Shown: positions 11,736 to 21,761 of the stretch, one piece after another
Position numbering within the stretch: the first letter of the stretch is position 1
Layout of the letters: each line of letters begins with the position of its first letter
Assembly: GCA_030522415.1 (NCBI GenBank)
Contig: CM060112.1
Span: forward strand, 8,909,001 to 8,973,000
Direction of reading: 5' to 3'
From: Channallabes apus
Taxonomy: Eukaryota; Chordata; Actinopteri; Siluriformes; Clariidae
DNA: 64,000 nucleotides
The notes under the pieces: generated by a model
The model's input: the letters and a program-made list of their open reading frames with translations, nothing else
Databases searched by the model: none
Told to the model about the DNA's origin: nothing
Translations under genes and position numbers: made by a program

Positions 11736-11739
11736 ATGC

Positions 11740-12031
11740 ACCCCCTCTCACTCATTCTCTTTATCACTTATCCTATACAGGGTTGCAGGATGCCTGGATC
11801 CTATTCAAGGCGACTCAGGGCATTAAGCATGGGTACACTCTGGATGGGGTGCAATGACATTACAGGTGCAAGCATGCACACACTGACTCACACACTAGTT
11901 TTCTTCCACAGTCTAAAGACATGCAGATTAGGCTGATTGTAGAGTACCCAGAGAAAACCCTGCAAGCAATGGGAGAACATTCAATCTCCATGAACACAGA
12001 CAGACAGGACTCGACCCCTCGAACGCAGCCA
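11740..12031 (-). mobile_element. Mermaid-like SINE, rearranged
   Basis: Minus-strand copy with CACAGTCTAAAGACATGCAG, TCTCCATGAACACAGACAG and a tail near 11742. The body order is disturbed and the head is short. It abuts a second SINE copy. Confidence 0.65.
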
Positions 12032-12040
12032 CCTGATGCA

Positions 12041-12386
12041 CCAATCTCACTCAATCATCTTCTATACCGCTTTATTGTGTATTCAGGGTCGCAGGGACCT
12101 GGAGCCTCTCCCAGGAGGCTTAGGGAAGGAGGCAGGGTAAACCCTGGACAGGGTGCCAATCCATCGCAGGGAGCACACACATACAAACTACAGGCAATTT
12201 GGGAATGCCAATTAGACTAACCTGCATATCTTTGGACTGTAGGAGGAAACCAGAGTGCCCAGAAGGAACCAACCAAGCACGGGAAGTCCATGCACACAGA
12301 GACGAGAATTGATCCTGGCCAGGAATTGAACGCAGAACCTGGAGGTCAAAGGCGACAGTGCTAACCACTGCAGGACCGTGCTGCCT
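12041..12386 (-). mobile_element. Mermaid-like SINE with 9-bp target duplication
   Basis: Complete-looking minus-strand copy. The tail begins CCAATCTCACTCAATCATC, then GGACAGGGTGCCAATCCATC and CAGACATGCAG-type body sequence; the head ends GCTAACCACTGCAGGACC. The perfect 9-bp repeat CCTGATGCA flanks it at 12032-12040 and 12387-12395. It lies at the edge of a Tc1 relic. Confidence 0.8.
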
Positions 12387-12777
12387 CCTGATGCAGCCAT
12401 CCTTCTGAAATGAGGTAAATCTGGACTCATCAGACCACATGACCTGTTTCCATTGCTCCAAAGTTCAGCTCCCTAGCACACTAAAGCTTTTTTTTACCCA
12501 ATTTAGCTTCACTAACCTCACTTGCACTTGCATTGTGCATGTGGAAAAGCTTCTACATTCACAATTAAACAAAGAAGTAATTTCTAGCTGCTACTGTAGA
12601 TTTTGAAGATGCACTTTCACCAAGCTTTGGTTATCTTTGATCATTGTCATTCATTATTGTGGTCATTCATCCAGACCACATTTATTTGTTAGAGCTTATG
12701 GTTCATATTATACTTCTAGGTTTTGTTGTATTTCAATAGTCAGCAACCTCCTCAAAATTTTTTTCTTGACCATGGAA
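12387..12777 (-). pseudogene. Tc1-like transposase relic, part 1
   Basis: On the minus strand 12389-12461 reads MEQWKQVMWSDESRFTSFQKDGC, the block around the first catalytic Asp (WSDESRF) of a Tc1 transposase. The next few hundred bases decay beyond translation. The Tc1-like text seems to resume at 17719-17890, after DIRS copy 1, so the DIRS element probably inserted into this relic. Confidence 0.65.
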
Positions 12778-12990
12778 AACGTCTCGGGTTACTTCCCTGA
12801 AAGGCAGGAACGAGATGCTGCGTGAAAACGCTATGGGAAACATGTTGTCATGTCGGCGGTTGTGAAGCATGTGTGTACAAACACGCCAAATTTTGGCTTA
12901 TATAACCTCGGTCAAGTGACGTCATCTGATTAGACTCAGCTGCAGGTTATAAATACTGGTGAGCCGGCGACAACCTCAGATTAATTTGTC
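12778..12990 (-). repeat. DIRS copy 1, 3' inverted terminal repeat
   Basis: Contains the terminal AACGTCTCGGGTTAC, the CATAGCGTTTTCACGCAGCAT complement, a CRE-like TGACGTCA at 12917-12924 and TTATAAATA near 12948. It is inverted relative to 17525-17718. The terminal extension appears about a dozen bases shorter than its complement in the internal complementary region. Confidence 0.85.
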
Positions 12991-13023
12991 TGAACGGACA
13001 TCCGGTCACGTGGCAGTGTGGCA

Positions 13024-13135
13024 TTCGGACGCAGCATCTCGTTCCCGCCTTTCAGGGAACAGGGTTAGACGAAAGTAACCCGAGACGTTCCCTTTCAAGG
13101 CTACACTCGATGCTGCGTGAAAACGCTATGGGAAT
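13024..13135 (-). repeat. DIRS copy 1, internal complementary region
   Basis: The left part is complementary to the left terminus (CTTTCAGGGAACAGGGTTA..CCCGAGACGTT). The right part is complementary to the right terminus (GTTCCCTTTCAAGGCTACAC). The two parts join at a shared GTT. In DIRS elements this region is thought to template circularisation of the cDNA ends. Confidence 0.85.
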
Positions 13136-13214
13136 GAGAATACCAACGCCATGTCTGGACCCCAAGGTTGTGTACCATGTGTGCACAAGGCCAAGGAGTC
13201 TCAGAACTATGTCT

Positions 13215-14560
13215 GGGAGCTACGTGGACATCCAGACTATAAATTTTACAAATGTGTGCGGGGAGGTAAAACCTGCCGCATCACACACTTGCTGCAGGGG
13301 AGTACCTCTTGCAGGAGCAATAGATGAGGAGACCCCTCTGGTTGAATGGGCCCTGACTCCTAAAGGCGAAGTGAGCTCATGCGCCTCATAGGAGAGGGCA
13401 GTAGCATCTCTCATCCAGTGACAAGGTATGTGTAGTGGCGGACGCACCCCCCCGGTTGCGGCCTCCATAGCATACAGAAAGTGACTTTCGCCACTGGCTG
13501 GTTCGGTGGACGTAGGTCTGAAGAGCACATACTGGGCACAGTAGGTGATGATGCAGAATTGCCTTGACTGCCCAGGGGCAGGTCCAGGCTAGATGGGGAG
13601 ACTGACAAGTACGCAGATCTCCGAACCTCTTGAGAGAGGAAATGGCCATAAGAAAAACCATCCTAAGGGTCAGAGGCCTGTCAGGTGCTGACTCTAGTGG
13701 CTTCAATCAGAGCGTGGCAGACTGAAATAGAACGCATATGTTCTGAGGGTACTAGGGCACAAGCCTGAAGACAATTCTCTTGGAGAAACTCCAGCACTGG
13801 AGCAATTCAGCAGAGGACTGGGTCAACCTGCTTAGCACACACTTGCTGTAGGAGGGATACCCCTTGATAGTGCAATATAAGGGGCGATCCCCTTGGTTGA
13901 ATGAGCCCTGATTCCTGGAGGTGAAGTGAGCTCATGCATCTCATAGGAGGGGGCAATAGCACTCTCATCCAGTATAGTGGTGGACACACCGCAGGTTGTG
14001 GTCCCAACATGTAAAAGCTGCTCTGGTTTACGCTACCGGCTGATGTGGTGGACATAAATCTGAAGAGCATGTACTGGACATAGTCAGTGAAATCTCTTCT
14101 GTTCCGAAGCTGTAAAGGCGGAGGACAGGATGTTTCAAAAACAATATCGGAAGATAGTTGAGTGAGAATGCAGTTAAGTACGTCCTGAGAGTACTAGGGC
14201 ACAAGCTCGAGGACACACTTTTCTTTTTTTTCTTTCTTTTTTTTTTGCAGCCGCAGCAGTTCCAGCACTGAAACACTTCGGCAGTGAACTGAGTCTAACC
14301 GCTTAGCACACACTAGCTGCAGGGGAATACCTCTTGCTAGTGCAATAGATGAGGCGATCTCCTGGTTGAATGAGCCCCGCTTCCTAGAGGCGACGTGGTA
14401 CAGTACTGTGCGGCTCATAGGAGAGGGCAATAGCATCTCTCACCCAAAGGGCACATACTGGACACTGTAAGTGAAGTCTTTCCTGCTCAGAAGCTGTAAC
14501 AGGCGGAGGACAGAGGCTTCAAGCTATATAGGCTGAAACACTTCGTATGTACGAATCTTT
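13215..14560 (-). pseudogene. DIRS copy 1 tyrosine recombinase, reiterated and broken
   Basis: Recombinase joins the circular DIRS cDNA to the genome. The leftmost unit (about 13842 down to 13215) is the fullest. It reads LTLRMVFLMAISSLKRFGDL, then LCPVCALQTYVHRTS, then LGVRAHSTRG (the H-x-x-R box), then PLQQVCDAAGFTSPHTFVKF. The frame is lost just before the expected catalytic Tyr (codon at 13239-13241). Two further units follow, starting near 13842 and 14313. Each fuses a C-terminal piece (ALARGIPLQLVCAK) directly to an N-terminal SAM-like piece (SVLEL, then LCPSTLRTYLTAFSLNYLP) and lacks the middle. Confidence 0.75.
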
Positions 14561-14699
14561 CACATACATTCATTTCTGAGGGCATAAGCTCTTCTAGGAG
14601 AGGGAGCCCTAGAATAGTCTTAATTACGCTGGCTGGAAGACCAGTTTGACTTAGACTCCCGGGAGCAGAGTTATCAGGAAAAATTAATAGAGACGTAAC

Positions 14700-15153
14700 C
14701 TGGGCCGCATAAGGGCCAAGGTGTCCAAGCCCAGGGGTGGGGCTGGAAGAGTCAGAGAGCAGCAAAGGGGACATTTGCTGATCTTACGAGGCAAAGAGGT
14801 CCACCTCTGCTACCTGAAATCTCTCCCAGATTGACTGACTACTTCAGGGTGGGGTTTCCAATCCCCGTGTGTCAGAGCTTGACTGGACAGTACAGATGCT
14901 CCTTATTTATATGCCCTGAAATGTAAATCGCCCTGAGGGAGAGGAATCTGGTGCGCTAGCTGTTTAGTGGCGCGAGCACAGTCCGCCCTGGCGATAATAT
15001 GTGAGACTGCAATAGTGTTACTAGGACATGGTAGCCTCTCAATTGCTGGAGGAAGTGCTTTAGGGCCAGAAATAGGGCCATCATTTCGAGGCAATTGATG
15101 TGCCGCGTGAGATGAAAGCCTTTCCAGCTCCATGGGGCTGGATGGTCATCCAA
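14700..15153 (-). pseudogene. DIRS copy 1 RNase H region
   Basis: The minus strand reads HINCLEMMALFLALKHFLQQLRGYHVL (15100 down to 15020, frames interrupted), matching the DIRS RNase H block in which Glu and later Asp are catalytic. Downstream come a degenerate SHI/GGLRSR-like piece and AEVDLFASQDQQMSPLL near 14800. Frameshifts separate the parts. RNase H would remove the RNA strand during reverse transcription. Confidence 0.75.
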
Positions 15154-16000
15154 AACCGCATCTTAGCCCGTGAGGGAAACGTCTGTCGTTAGCATCTCTG
15201 ATGACAAGACGAACTTAGAGTGGGACCCAGAGTAGAAACCGGGGTCTGAGCCACATACAGTAGGGAGGGTACGAAGCACCTGGCGCGTAACCCTTATTGG
15301 GGATTGGCCCTAGGTTGAAATCCCCTATCTTACCCACATCTGGAGTGCTCCCATGTGCAGACAGCCCAAAGGTGTCACTGTGGATACTGTTGCCATGAGA
15401 ACCTTTGCTGGTCTAGCTTGATTTCCTTGTCTCAATCTTAGAACCAAAGATGAGCTAGGATGACATGCTGATGTCGAAGCGCTAGCTACTGAGACTGGGC
15501 CAGCCAGGCGTATATGTAATTCAATACATTCATGTAGAGAGCTAGACAAAATGGAAGGATCTGATACTGGTAAGCTTCACCCCCGAAGTGAACATCAGGT
15601 CCTTCCCTATGTTGTGGCAATATGAAAGTAAGCATCCTTCAATCGATTGTCACAAATCAATCGCTTGGTAGCAATCACTTTGACAGTCAATTTTGAAACT
15701 GTATTTATTTATTTTAGATGGTGGTAAAAACCACAAAATCTAAAAATTGGACGCAGCCCCACTGTTCCTATAGGAACTAAGCAATACCTGACTCACTATC
15801 TGGTAGGGGAACATGTTCTATGGCCCTGTTCCTCCAGCAGCCTCTGTCAGGAGATGCGCATTTTCCGGTTTCATGGAAGTGGACACCACGCCATTCTGAA
15901 ACACGGAGAGTGATGTGATGCGGAGGGGGGGGGGGGGGGTGGAGTGGGTTGGTTGGGGTTCTTGTTAGCTGTTCGGCATCCTGGAATACAGCAGGAATTT
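15154..16000 (-). pseudogene. DIRS copy 1 reverse transcriptase, active site lost
   Basis: The minus strand carries RT text around 15600-15700 (LNCQSDCYQAID-like and RLKDAYFH-like), in step with copy 2. The catalytic box at 15504-15521 reads NYIYAW, whereas copy 2 has NYIDDW at the matching site, so both catalytic aspartates are replaced. Multiple frameshifts are present. A poly-G run (15926-15939) lies upstream of the RT region. Confidence 0.7.
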
Positions 16001-16166
16001 AACCGAAGAGCTAACATGTCATTGGGGACCGGTGTCATCCGAAACACCAAAGGCGGTGGAACTAGACATCAGTCCCATGGTTTGCCCGGGGGGAGGGCAT
16101 GTTCTTAAAGATAAAAAATTATGTGCTCTCCCCCGGGGGGTCACCCAACAACCCTGGCATAAGCCT

Positions 16167-17424
16167 TTAGGGCCTCTTCTTAGAGAAGAAGATGACGCGG
16201 CGGTCTGAGCTTTTAGAGGCGATCTGTGAGGGGCGGCGAGCCGTACCCCAGTCCTTACGGTGGGGTGCGCGGCTACTGACGCTCTCCTTCTGCGCCTCTC
16301 GCCTTTCTGCGAGACTCAGTTTTGGTCGAGGCTGGGTGGCCGACGGCCTCGGCTCCTGAGCACGGCGAGGGAGAAATTTCCCAAAAGCCTGTTCATAGAC
16401 ATTGGCATCTCGAAACCTTGTAGCGACGGAATTAACGGCATCGCCAAATAAGCCTGATGGTGAGACAGGGACATCAAGGAGGAATGATCGATCCTTATCC
16501 TTGATGCCTGTCAGATTAAGCCATAAATGTCTTTCTCCACACACCAGGGATGCCATAGAACGGCCGATAGCACGGGCTGTTTGTTGAGTCGCACGCAGGG
16601 ACAGATCAGTAGCCTGGCATAACTCTGTGAATGCTTCTTGATCCACGGTGCCGCTCATGCTCAAATCAATTCAGCAGATCAGCCTGGTACGCTTGCAAAA
16701 CCGCCATGGTGTGCAAGGAAGCGCCAGCCTGGCCTGCTGCTTGAAACGCCTTCCCTACCAGGTTAGAAGAAATTCTACACGGCTTGGAGGGGAGGGTTGG
16801 CTTCTTCAATGATGATGATGTTCCAGGAGTGAGATAGCTAGCTAGCGTCTCCTCAACCTGGGGCATCACCACATAACCTCATGTCTTAGCATCAACGATG
16901 TTGGAAAAGAACGAGGTTGGTGGTACAAAAACACTGGATGAAAAAGGTTTATCCCATGAACGGGATAGTTCACTATGGAGATCATCAAAAATGGGAGAGA
17001 GCGGCGTTTTGGCGCCCTCTCCTAGCCACCCGACAAAAATCTGTCGTCTAATTTTGAATGTATGGGGTGAGCTTGCTCCTGTGGCCAGTCAATGTGAAGC
17101 CGTTCGACTGCACGCGTTATGCAACCCTTCATACTCTCTGTCATCTCTAGAGGGTAGTTCTGAGGTTGCAGCTGCCATTTCTACAGAAGCAAGAGAAGGG
17201 GTCTCTTCCATCGACTCACGAGAAGCACTGGAGTGCGCTCATGAAGTGGAGGGAGAAACTACATGATCGGGGGAGGAGGCGAGAGAATTTATCACAATGC
17301 TCACACTCTCCTTTAAATCCATCGAGAGCGTGGCTCTCACCCAAACATTCAAAACAAAGAGTGTGTGTGTGTCGCCTTCGGAGAGATAGTTCTCACATGG
17401 ACACATAGCGATAAACTCTGCCAT
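16167..17424 (-). pseudogene. DIRS copy 1 gag-like ORF1, broken
   Basis: Three open segments give the ORF1 order. 17424 down to 17239 begins MAEFIAMCPCENYLSEGDTH, and in the next frame continues CFECLGESHA..CEHC, a Cys/His-rich N-terminus. 16872-16666 reads QVEETLASYLTPG, KPTLPSKPCR and LVGKAFQAAGQAGASLHT. 16664-16167 reads VCGERHLWLNLTGIKDKDR, SFLLDVPVSPSGLFGDAVN and FLPRR. The last two blocks are characteristic of fish DIRS ORF1. The segment at 43870-44455 is a homologue. It probably forms the particle protein. A T run (17439-17459) lies just upstream. Confidence 0.8.
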
Positions 17425-17524
17425 TATCTCAGTACGTTTTTTTTTTTTTTTTTTTTTTTAGATCTCTTTGTTTTAAATGTTTTTTTGAGCTTGCACACGT
17501 TGCATTCACAATGTCGTGAAGACA

Positions 17525-17718
17525 AATGATCTGAGGTTGTCGCCGGCTCACCAGTATTTATAACCTGCAGCTGAGTCTAATCAGATGACGTCACCTGACC
17601 GAGGTTATGTAAGCCAAAATTTGGCGTGTTTGTACACACATGCTTGACAACCGCCGACATGACAACATGTTTCCCATAGCGTTTTCACGCAGCATCGAGT
17701 GTAGCCTTGAAAGGGAAC
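17525..17718 (-). promoter_or_regulatory. DIRS copy 1 5' inverted terminal repeat with CRE and TATA
   Basis: Read in the direction of transcription (minus) it holds TGACGTCA (17585-17592) and, about 22 bases further on, TTATAAATA (17555-17563), followed by the conserved TGGTGAGCCGGCGACAACC. A CRE followed by a TATA box at the 5' end suggests a Pol II promoter inside the repeat. Copy 2 has the same arrangement. Confidence 0.6.
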
Positions 17719-17890
17719 ATCTCCCAACATGGTTGTTAAAGAAATAAGCAGATACTAACTTTGCAGCAGTAAGAGTTTTTCAGTTGTTGCCAGCTGAAAC
17801 ATATCAATCACTGCAATTGTTACCAATAAAAGTCTCTTAAGCATTTGTTCATTAAAATCCAAAATGTTGCCACTGGTTGTTTCTTTTCCT
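17719..17890 (-). pseudogene. Tc1-like relic, part 2
   Basis: The stretch ATATCAATCACTGCAATTG and AAAATCCAAAATGTTGCCAC resembles the end of the Tc1-like element whose first part lies at 12387-12777. No coding motif remains here. The two parts probably flanked the DIRS target site. Confidence 0.45.
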
Positions 17891-18099
17891 TATTTCTCTT
17901 TTAGTTAAATGAAATTTTATTTACAGATGTGGCCGTTAAGAATGCGCGTTTTCCCGCGAGATCCCGCAATTTAGCGCGCGGCTTCTCGCGAATTGCCGCA
18001 AGCAACATTTGGGAATTTAAATAAATGTGTTGTGCTTCACTGAATATCCGCCAGATGGTGCATGGTAGGACTAAAAGTCGGACCAAGTACAGTACAAGG

Positions 18100-18330
18100 A
18101 AGAATTGTTTATTATTAGTTAGCCTAAAACAATATTGTTTCCAATGCTGAAGCAAACATGAATTTTATTTAGTTTTACAACAGATCTTTCATGATGAATG
18201 TGTGTATATGTGTTTCATATTATATACAACGCGCCAGCACGCTCAGTTACTGTAATCCCACTTCTCACCTTTCATGTCTCACCTGCTCGGACTTATTAAT
18301 TAATTTTAAACCCCTCAAAAATGCGTGTGT
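18100..18330 (+). repeat. Arm-like repeat related to the 19.7-23.0 kb inverted repeats
   Basis: GTTAGCCTAAAACAATATTG and CAATGCTGAAGCAAACATGA are inverted at 21449-21490. GTTACTGTAATCCCACTTCT is direct at 19858-19877 and inverted near 21361-21380. The stretch after 18290 (AATTTTAAACCCCTCAAAA) is direct with 19917-19933. Confidence 0.7.
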
Positions 18331-18604
18331 ATACAGCTCAAAACCTCCATCAGTTATTAAAGATAACGTCTATTTAGAAAAAATGCCCCAGCGATTTCGG
18401 AGCTTCAGGAAATCTCCCGGCGCTCTGCGCATAACACCCGGCCGACTCATGTCGGAAAGAATTTATAAACCTTTTCTAAACGTGGGCTATTTTTTTTTTT
18501 ACTTATATTATTTGTTAATTTAATTTAAATGAGGTTTGGGCTCAAGCCTTCGATTCGGCATCGTGATTCTCCTCTTTAATTTACTACATAGTTTTAATCA
18601 GCGC
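18331..18604. other. No recognised feature
   Basis: GC-richer sequence with a T run (18490-18500). I see no supported gene. Confidence 0.4.
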
Positions 18605-18716
18605 TAAGGGTTGCGTCAGGAAGGGCATCCGGCGTAAAACCTGTGCCAAGCTGTAGTGCGGACTGAATAGTCCGCTGTGGCGACCTCTTGTCGGGAGCAG
18701 CGGAAAGACCAACAAC
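18605..18716 (+). mobile_element. Retroposon tail fragment (RTE/SINE type)
   Basis: Contains AGGGTTGCGTCAGGAAGGGC, ATCCGGCGTAAAA, TAGTCCGCTGTGGCGACC and GGAGCAGCGGAAAGACCAACAAC. The last parts match the short insertion at 4243-4314. Sequences like this are common 3' tails of fish retroposons. Confidence 0.65.
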
Positions 18717-18825
18717 ATGTTGTATATGAAAAAAATATTTCTATTTGGTCGTCATACATGGTCATCAACTCGCACGTTCTATATTCCATTGTCATTCATA
18801 TTGCCGTAGTTTTTAGAGCCCTTTA

Positions 18826-19150
18826 GAGTGGATTATAGTCCAACTGTTTTTACCTATGTAGCCCACTTAACGAAAAAGCTATTGGAAATACATAATTTTT
18901 TTAAATAAAATAATTTAAAAAATTATCAAACTGAATATTGCAAAGGGAATTGTTGTAGTTATTAGCAATGATGGAGTGGATTATAGTCCAACTGTTTTTA
19001 CCTATGTAGCCCACTTAACGAAAAAGCTTTTGACAATTCATATTTTTTAAAAATATAAATAAAACAAAAATATGTTAAACTGAATATTGCAAAAGGAATG
19101 GTTGTAGTTATTAGAAATGATGGAGTGGATTATAGTACAGTTATAAAAAC
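18826..19150 (+). repeat. Tandem repeat, two units and a partial third
   Basis: Units start at 18826, 18974 and 19133 (148 and 159 bp). Each begins GAGTGGATTATAGT. The first two share CCAACTGTTTTTACCTATGT and AGCCCACTTAACGAAAAAGC. The difference in length comes from an AT-rich middle. No coding sequence. Confidence 0.85.
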
Positions 19151-19695
19151 AGCCCGACTCTCATTTAACAACTTATCTGTTTTATTGGCACAAGAATTGT
19201 CTGTGTAATAATAAATTTTATAATGTACATTAAAATAATTATTAATGAATTAAACAAACAAATAAATAAACAAATAATCCATATTGTAGTGTAATATGTT
19301 TGATGTCATGTGAAGTTTTCAGAGCGCACTGGCAGAAGTAAACTAATGATTATGAATGCATCGGGAAAACAGCAAGCAGACTGTCTCTGACCATTAAAAA
19401 AAAAATGTTTGCGTTAATTTTCTGACGCGCTCAAGTTCACCAAAAACAATACAGAACAGCGCACCTTATTTGCTTTCAAACATTTACAAAATCACAACCT
19501 TTTTTCGTTATTGTGAGTGCGCTTAAATAAAAGTGGAATCCTCCTCTTTAGTGCCTCCTATTCCTATTAATCCTATTGTTGTTCTTCTAGTGTCACTTTA
19601 CAATGCCAGATAACATTCAAATGCAAATTATTCACTCTCCCTGAGTGTGAATCAGCTGTTCTCACCTATCTTCTGGATTCTAGATTCTAAAGTTG
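19151..19695. other. No recognised feature
   Basis: AT-rich sequence up to the left arm of the inverted-repeat element. Confidence 0.4.
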
Positions 19696-20056
19696 ACATT
19701 GTTACCGTTTTTCCTTTGTTTCTTTGTTTTACAAATATGACCCAATATACGTTCAGTGATACTTTTTTTTACGTTTTTGTATTGTGTTATATTTTTATAT
19801 TAGTAAGTAGTTTTAAAATTTAATCTCCACTTTAATGAGCCACAGCGACAGCACGCTCAGTTACTGTAATCCCACTTCTCACCTTTCATGTAGGTCTGCT
19901 TGGACTTATTAATTCGTTTTAAACCCCTCAAAATGGGGTTTTACATGCAATTTATTGATAAAAATGCAGACATTCTCTGCCAGAAATGCACCAAAGAAAA
20001 ATACATGTACTGTCTATACTGTAGGCTACTCGCGTTGTTTTCGCGTGGAGAGATTG

Positions 20057-20073
20057 TGTGTGTGTGTGTGTGT

Positions 20074-20117
<44 letters not shown>
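20057..20117 (+). repeat. (GT)n microsatellite
   Basis: About 30 GT units with one interruption. It produces artefactual CVCVCV or THTHTH frames that run into the transposase. Confidence 0.95.
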
Positions 20118-20123
<6 letters not shown>

Positions 20124-20169
20124 CTCATATTTGACATTCATATGGACATTCATATGAATTACACATTCT

Positions 20170-20770
20170 TGCACAAGCTCAGACATGGATCAATGAAGAG
20201 GAAAAATTTCACGACGTCATTTTCTTATGAAACTACGGTGGCTTTGGATCGCTTTGCCACAATGTCCTTTCGTAAAACAGGGAGACAAGTGTTCAAACCC
20301 AAGCCGAAACATCCTGTTAAAATTCATGTTTGGGGAGCCATTTCTAGACGTGGACCAGGACCTATTGTCATCTTTGAAGGAATAATGGACATGCCTTTCT
20401 TCGAAGAGGAGATTATAAAAGGAACCGCTGCCCCATACATTAAGGAAACCTTCGGTATTCGTCACCGTTTTTCCAGGACAATGACCCAAAGCACACTGCT
20501 GCAAGAAAAGTGATCGTTGAAGAGGGAATTAACTGGGTGAAGACACCCGCCGAGTCACCCGACATGAACCCCATTGAAATGGTGTGGCATGCTCTGAAAG
20601 ACTATATTCGAAAAGAAGCAAAACCGACAACAAAATCCGATTTAATTACTACCATTGAAAAATTCTGGTTTGAGATCCTTACATATGAGGCATGTAATAA
20701 ATACTTAAATAGGGTGTTTAAAGTCCTTCCAGCAGTGGTAAAAAATCAGGGTGGACACACAGGAATGTAA
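20170..20770 (+). pseudogene. Tc1/mariner-type transposase C-terminal half, inactive
   Basis: In order: [62 protein letters not shown]; then, after a frameshift near 20478, a segment reading QDNDPKH and [20 protein letters not shown]; then [11 protein letters not shown] at the end. This is a DDE transposase. The first catalytic Asp position appears to be Tyr (FSYET where relatives have W-S/T-D-E). The N-terminal DNA-binding half is missing and replaced by the GT microsatellite. Confidence 0.75.
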
Positions 20771-20925
20771 CTGAACACTGCATTTATGACCCAAAAAATA
20801 AAAGCTTTGAGATGATATATTTGCCATATGTTGTGTTTATTTGATTAAACTTAAGCATAAAGTGAAAGTGCAAGCCACGGGTTTAAGCACGCCGGTCTTA
20901 AACGAATTTTAGAAAATGTTTAATG

Positions 20926-21066
20926 CACTGTAAACCCGAATAAGTTGTCAAAACTAAAAAAAAATTAAAAATACTCACCACGGTCTATTAATTTGAACTA
21001 ATTGTAATTATTTAAGTTATCAGTACTTCATATGTTTAATGACTTTGAGCACTAGGGTTTACAGTG
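20926..21066. mobile_element. CACTG-type MITE, 141 bp
   Basis: Ends CACTGTAAACCC and GGGTTTACAGTG form a perfect 12-bp inverted repeat. It is flanked by TG at 20924-20925 and 21067-21068. CACT ends and a 2-bp duplication fit a non-autonomous CACTA/EnSpm-like element. The interior is AT-rich and non-coding. Confidence 0.7.
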
Positions 21067-21761
21067 TGGTACAAAAGGTCTAGGAAGGAAACAGGTTTAG
21101 TTATTCTACATAATCTGCATATATTCAGTAAATTTGTGAATTACACTCAAAGTATCAAATCCAACTATGAAGTTTAATTGTTACCATTAAACATTTTATA
21201 TCTACTTATGTTTATTTTTCTGTTTATGTTTTGCTGGCGAAATACATTTTAGGCTCGGTCTTGTTAATTTGTTTTAAAACCCAATTCTGCGAATTCCCCA
21301 GCAGCGAAAGTGGTTTGATAACTTCACACCTACAGTACAATGTTGTGAATGAAAGGTGAGATGGGGGATTACAGTAACTGTGAAGGGATTTGTGACTTCA
21401 CCTCGGAGCGCGCTGTCGCGTTGTATTCAAAGAATAGACTAAAAATCATGTTTGCTTCAGCATTGGAAACAATATTGTATTAGGCTAACTTTATTAAAGA
21501 TTATACACTTTGTATTCTTTGTTCACACAGGGCATCTTTAAATTTGAACAGAAAATAATAGTAGGCTGGTAGGCACGTTATTTTTCATATAACTTAAACG
21601 GCTGAATGAAGTTAAATATACACAATAAATTAATAATTGCGTTTGCTTTACATTTGAGCACTCATGTGTAAATAGCTTTTTCATTGCATATACTACCATA
21701 TCATATATTTGTGTCTTATACTGTTTTATTCATATTGTAAAATGTAACCTATGTATCCTAC

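Larger units (their letters stand above)
12778..17718 (-). mobile_element. DIRS-like tyrosine-recombinase retrotransposon, copy 1
   Basis: A 4.94-kb minus-strand element. It has inverted terminal repeats (about 12815-12990 and 17525-17690), an internal complementary region (about 13024-13135) and decayed gag, RT, RNase H and recombinase segments in the usual DIRS order. There is no obvious target duplication, as expected for recombinase-mediated insertion. Its terminal bases are AAC at both ends. A sister copy lies at 46213-51298, with fragments at 43213-44455 and 52690-53605. Confidence 0.85.

Noticed and set aside
16260..16587. Plus-strand frames opposite the DIRS gag
   Set aside because: They are shadows of the minus-strand ORF1, whose conserved motifs fix the coding strand.
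20058..20160. Start of an open frame reading CVCVCV before the transposase
   Set aside because: It is a translated GT microsatellite that happens to be in frame; the true transposase text starts after about 20170.
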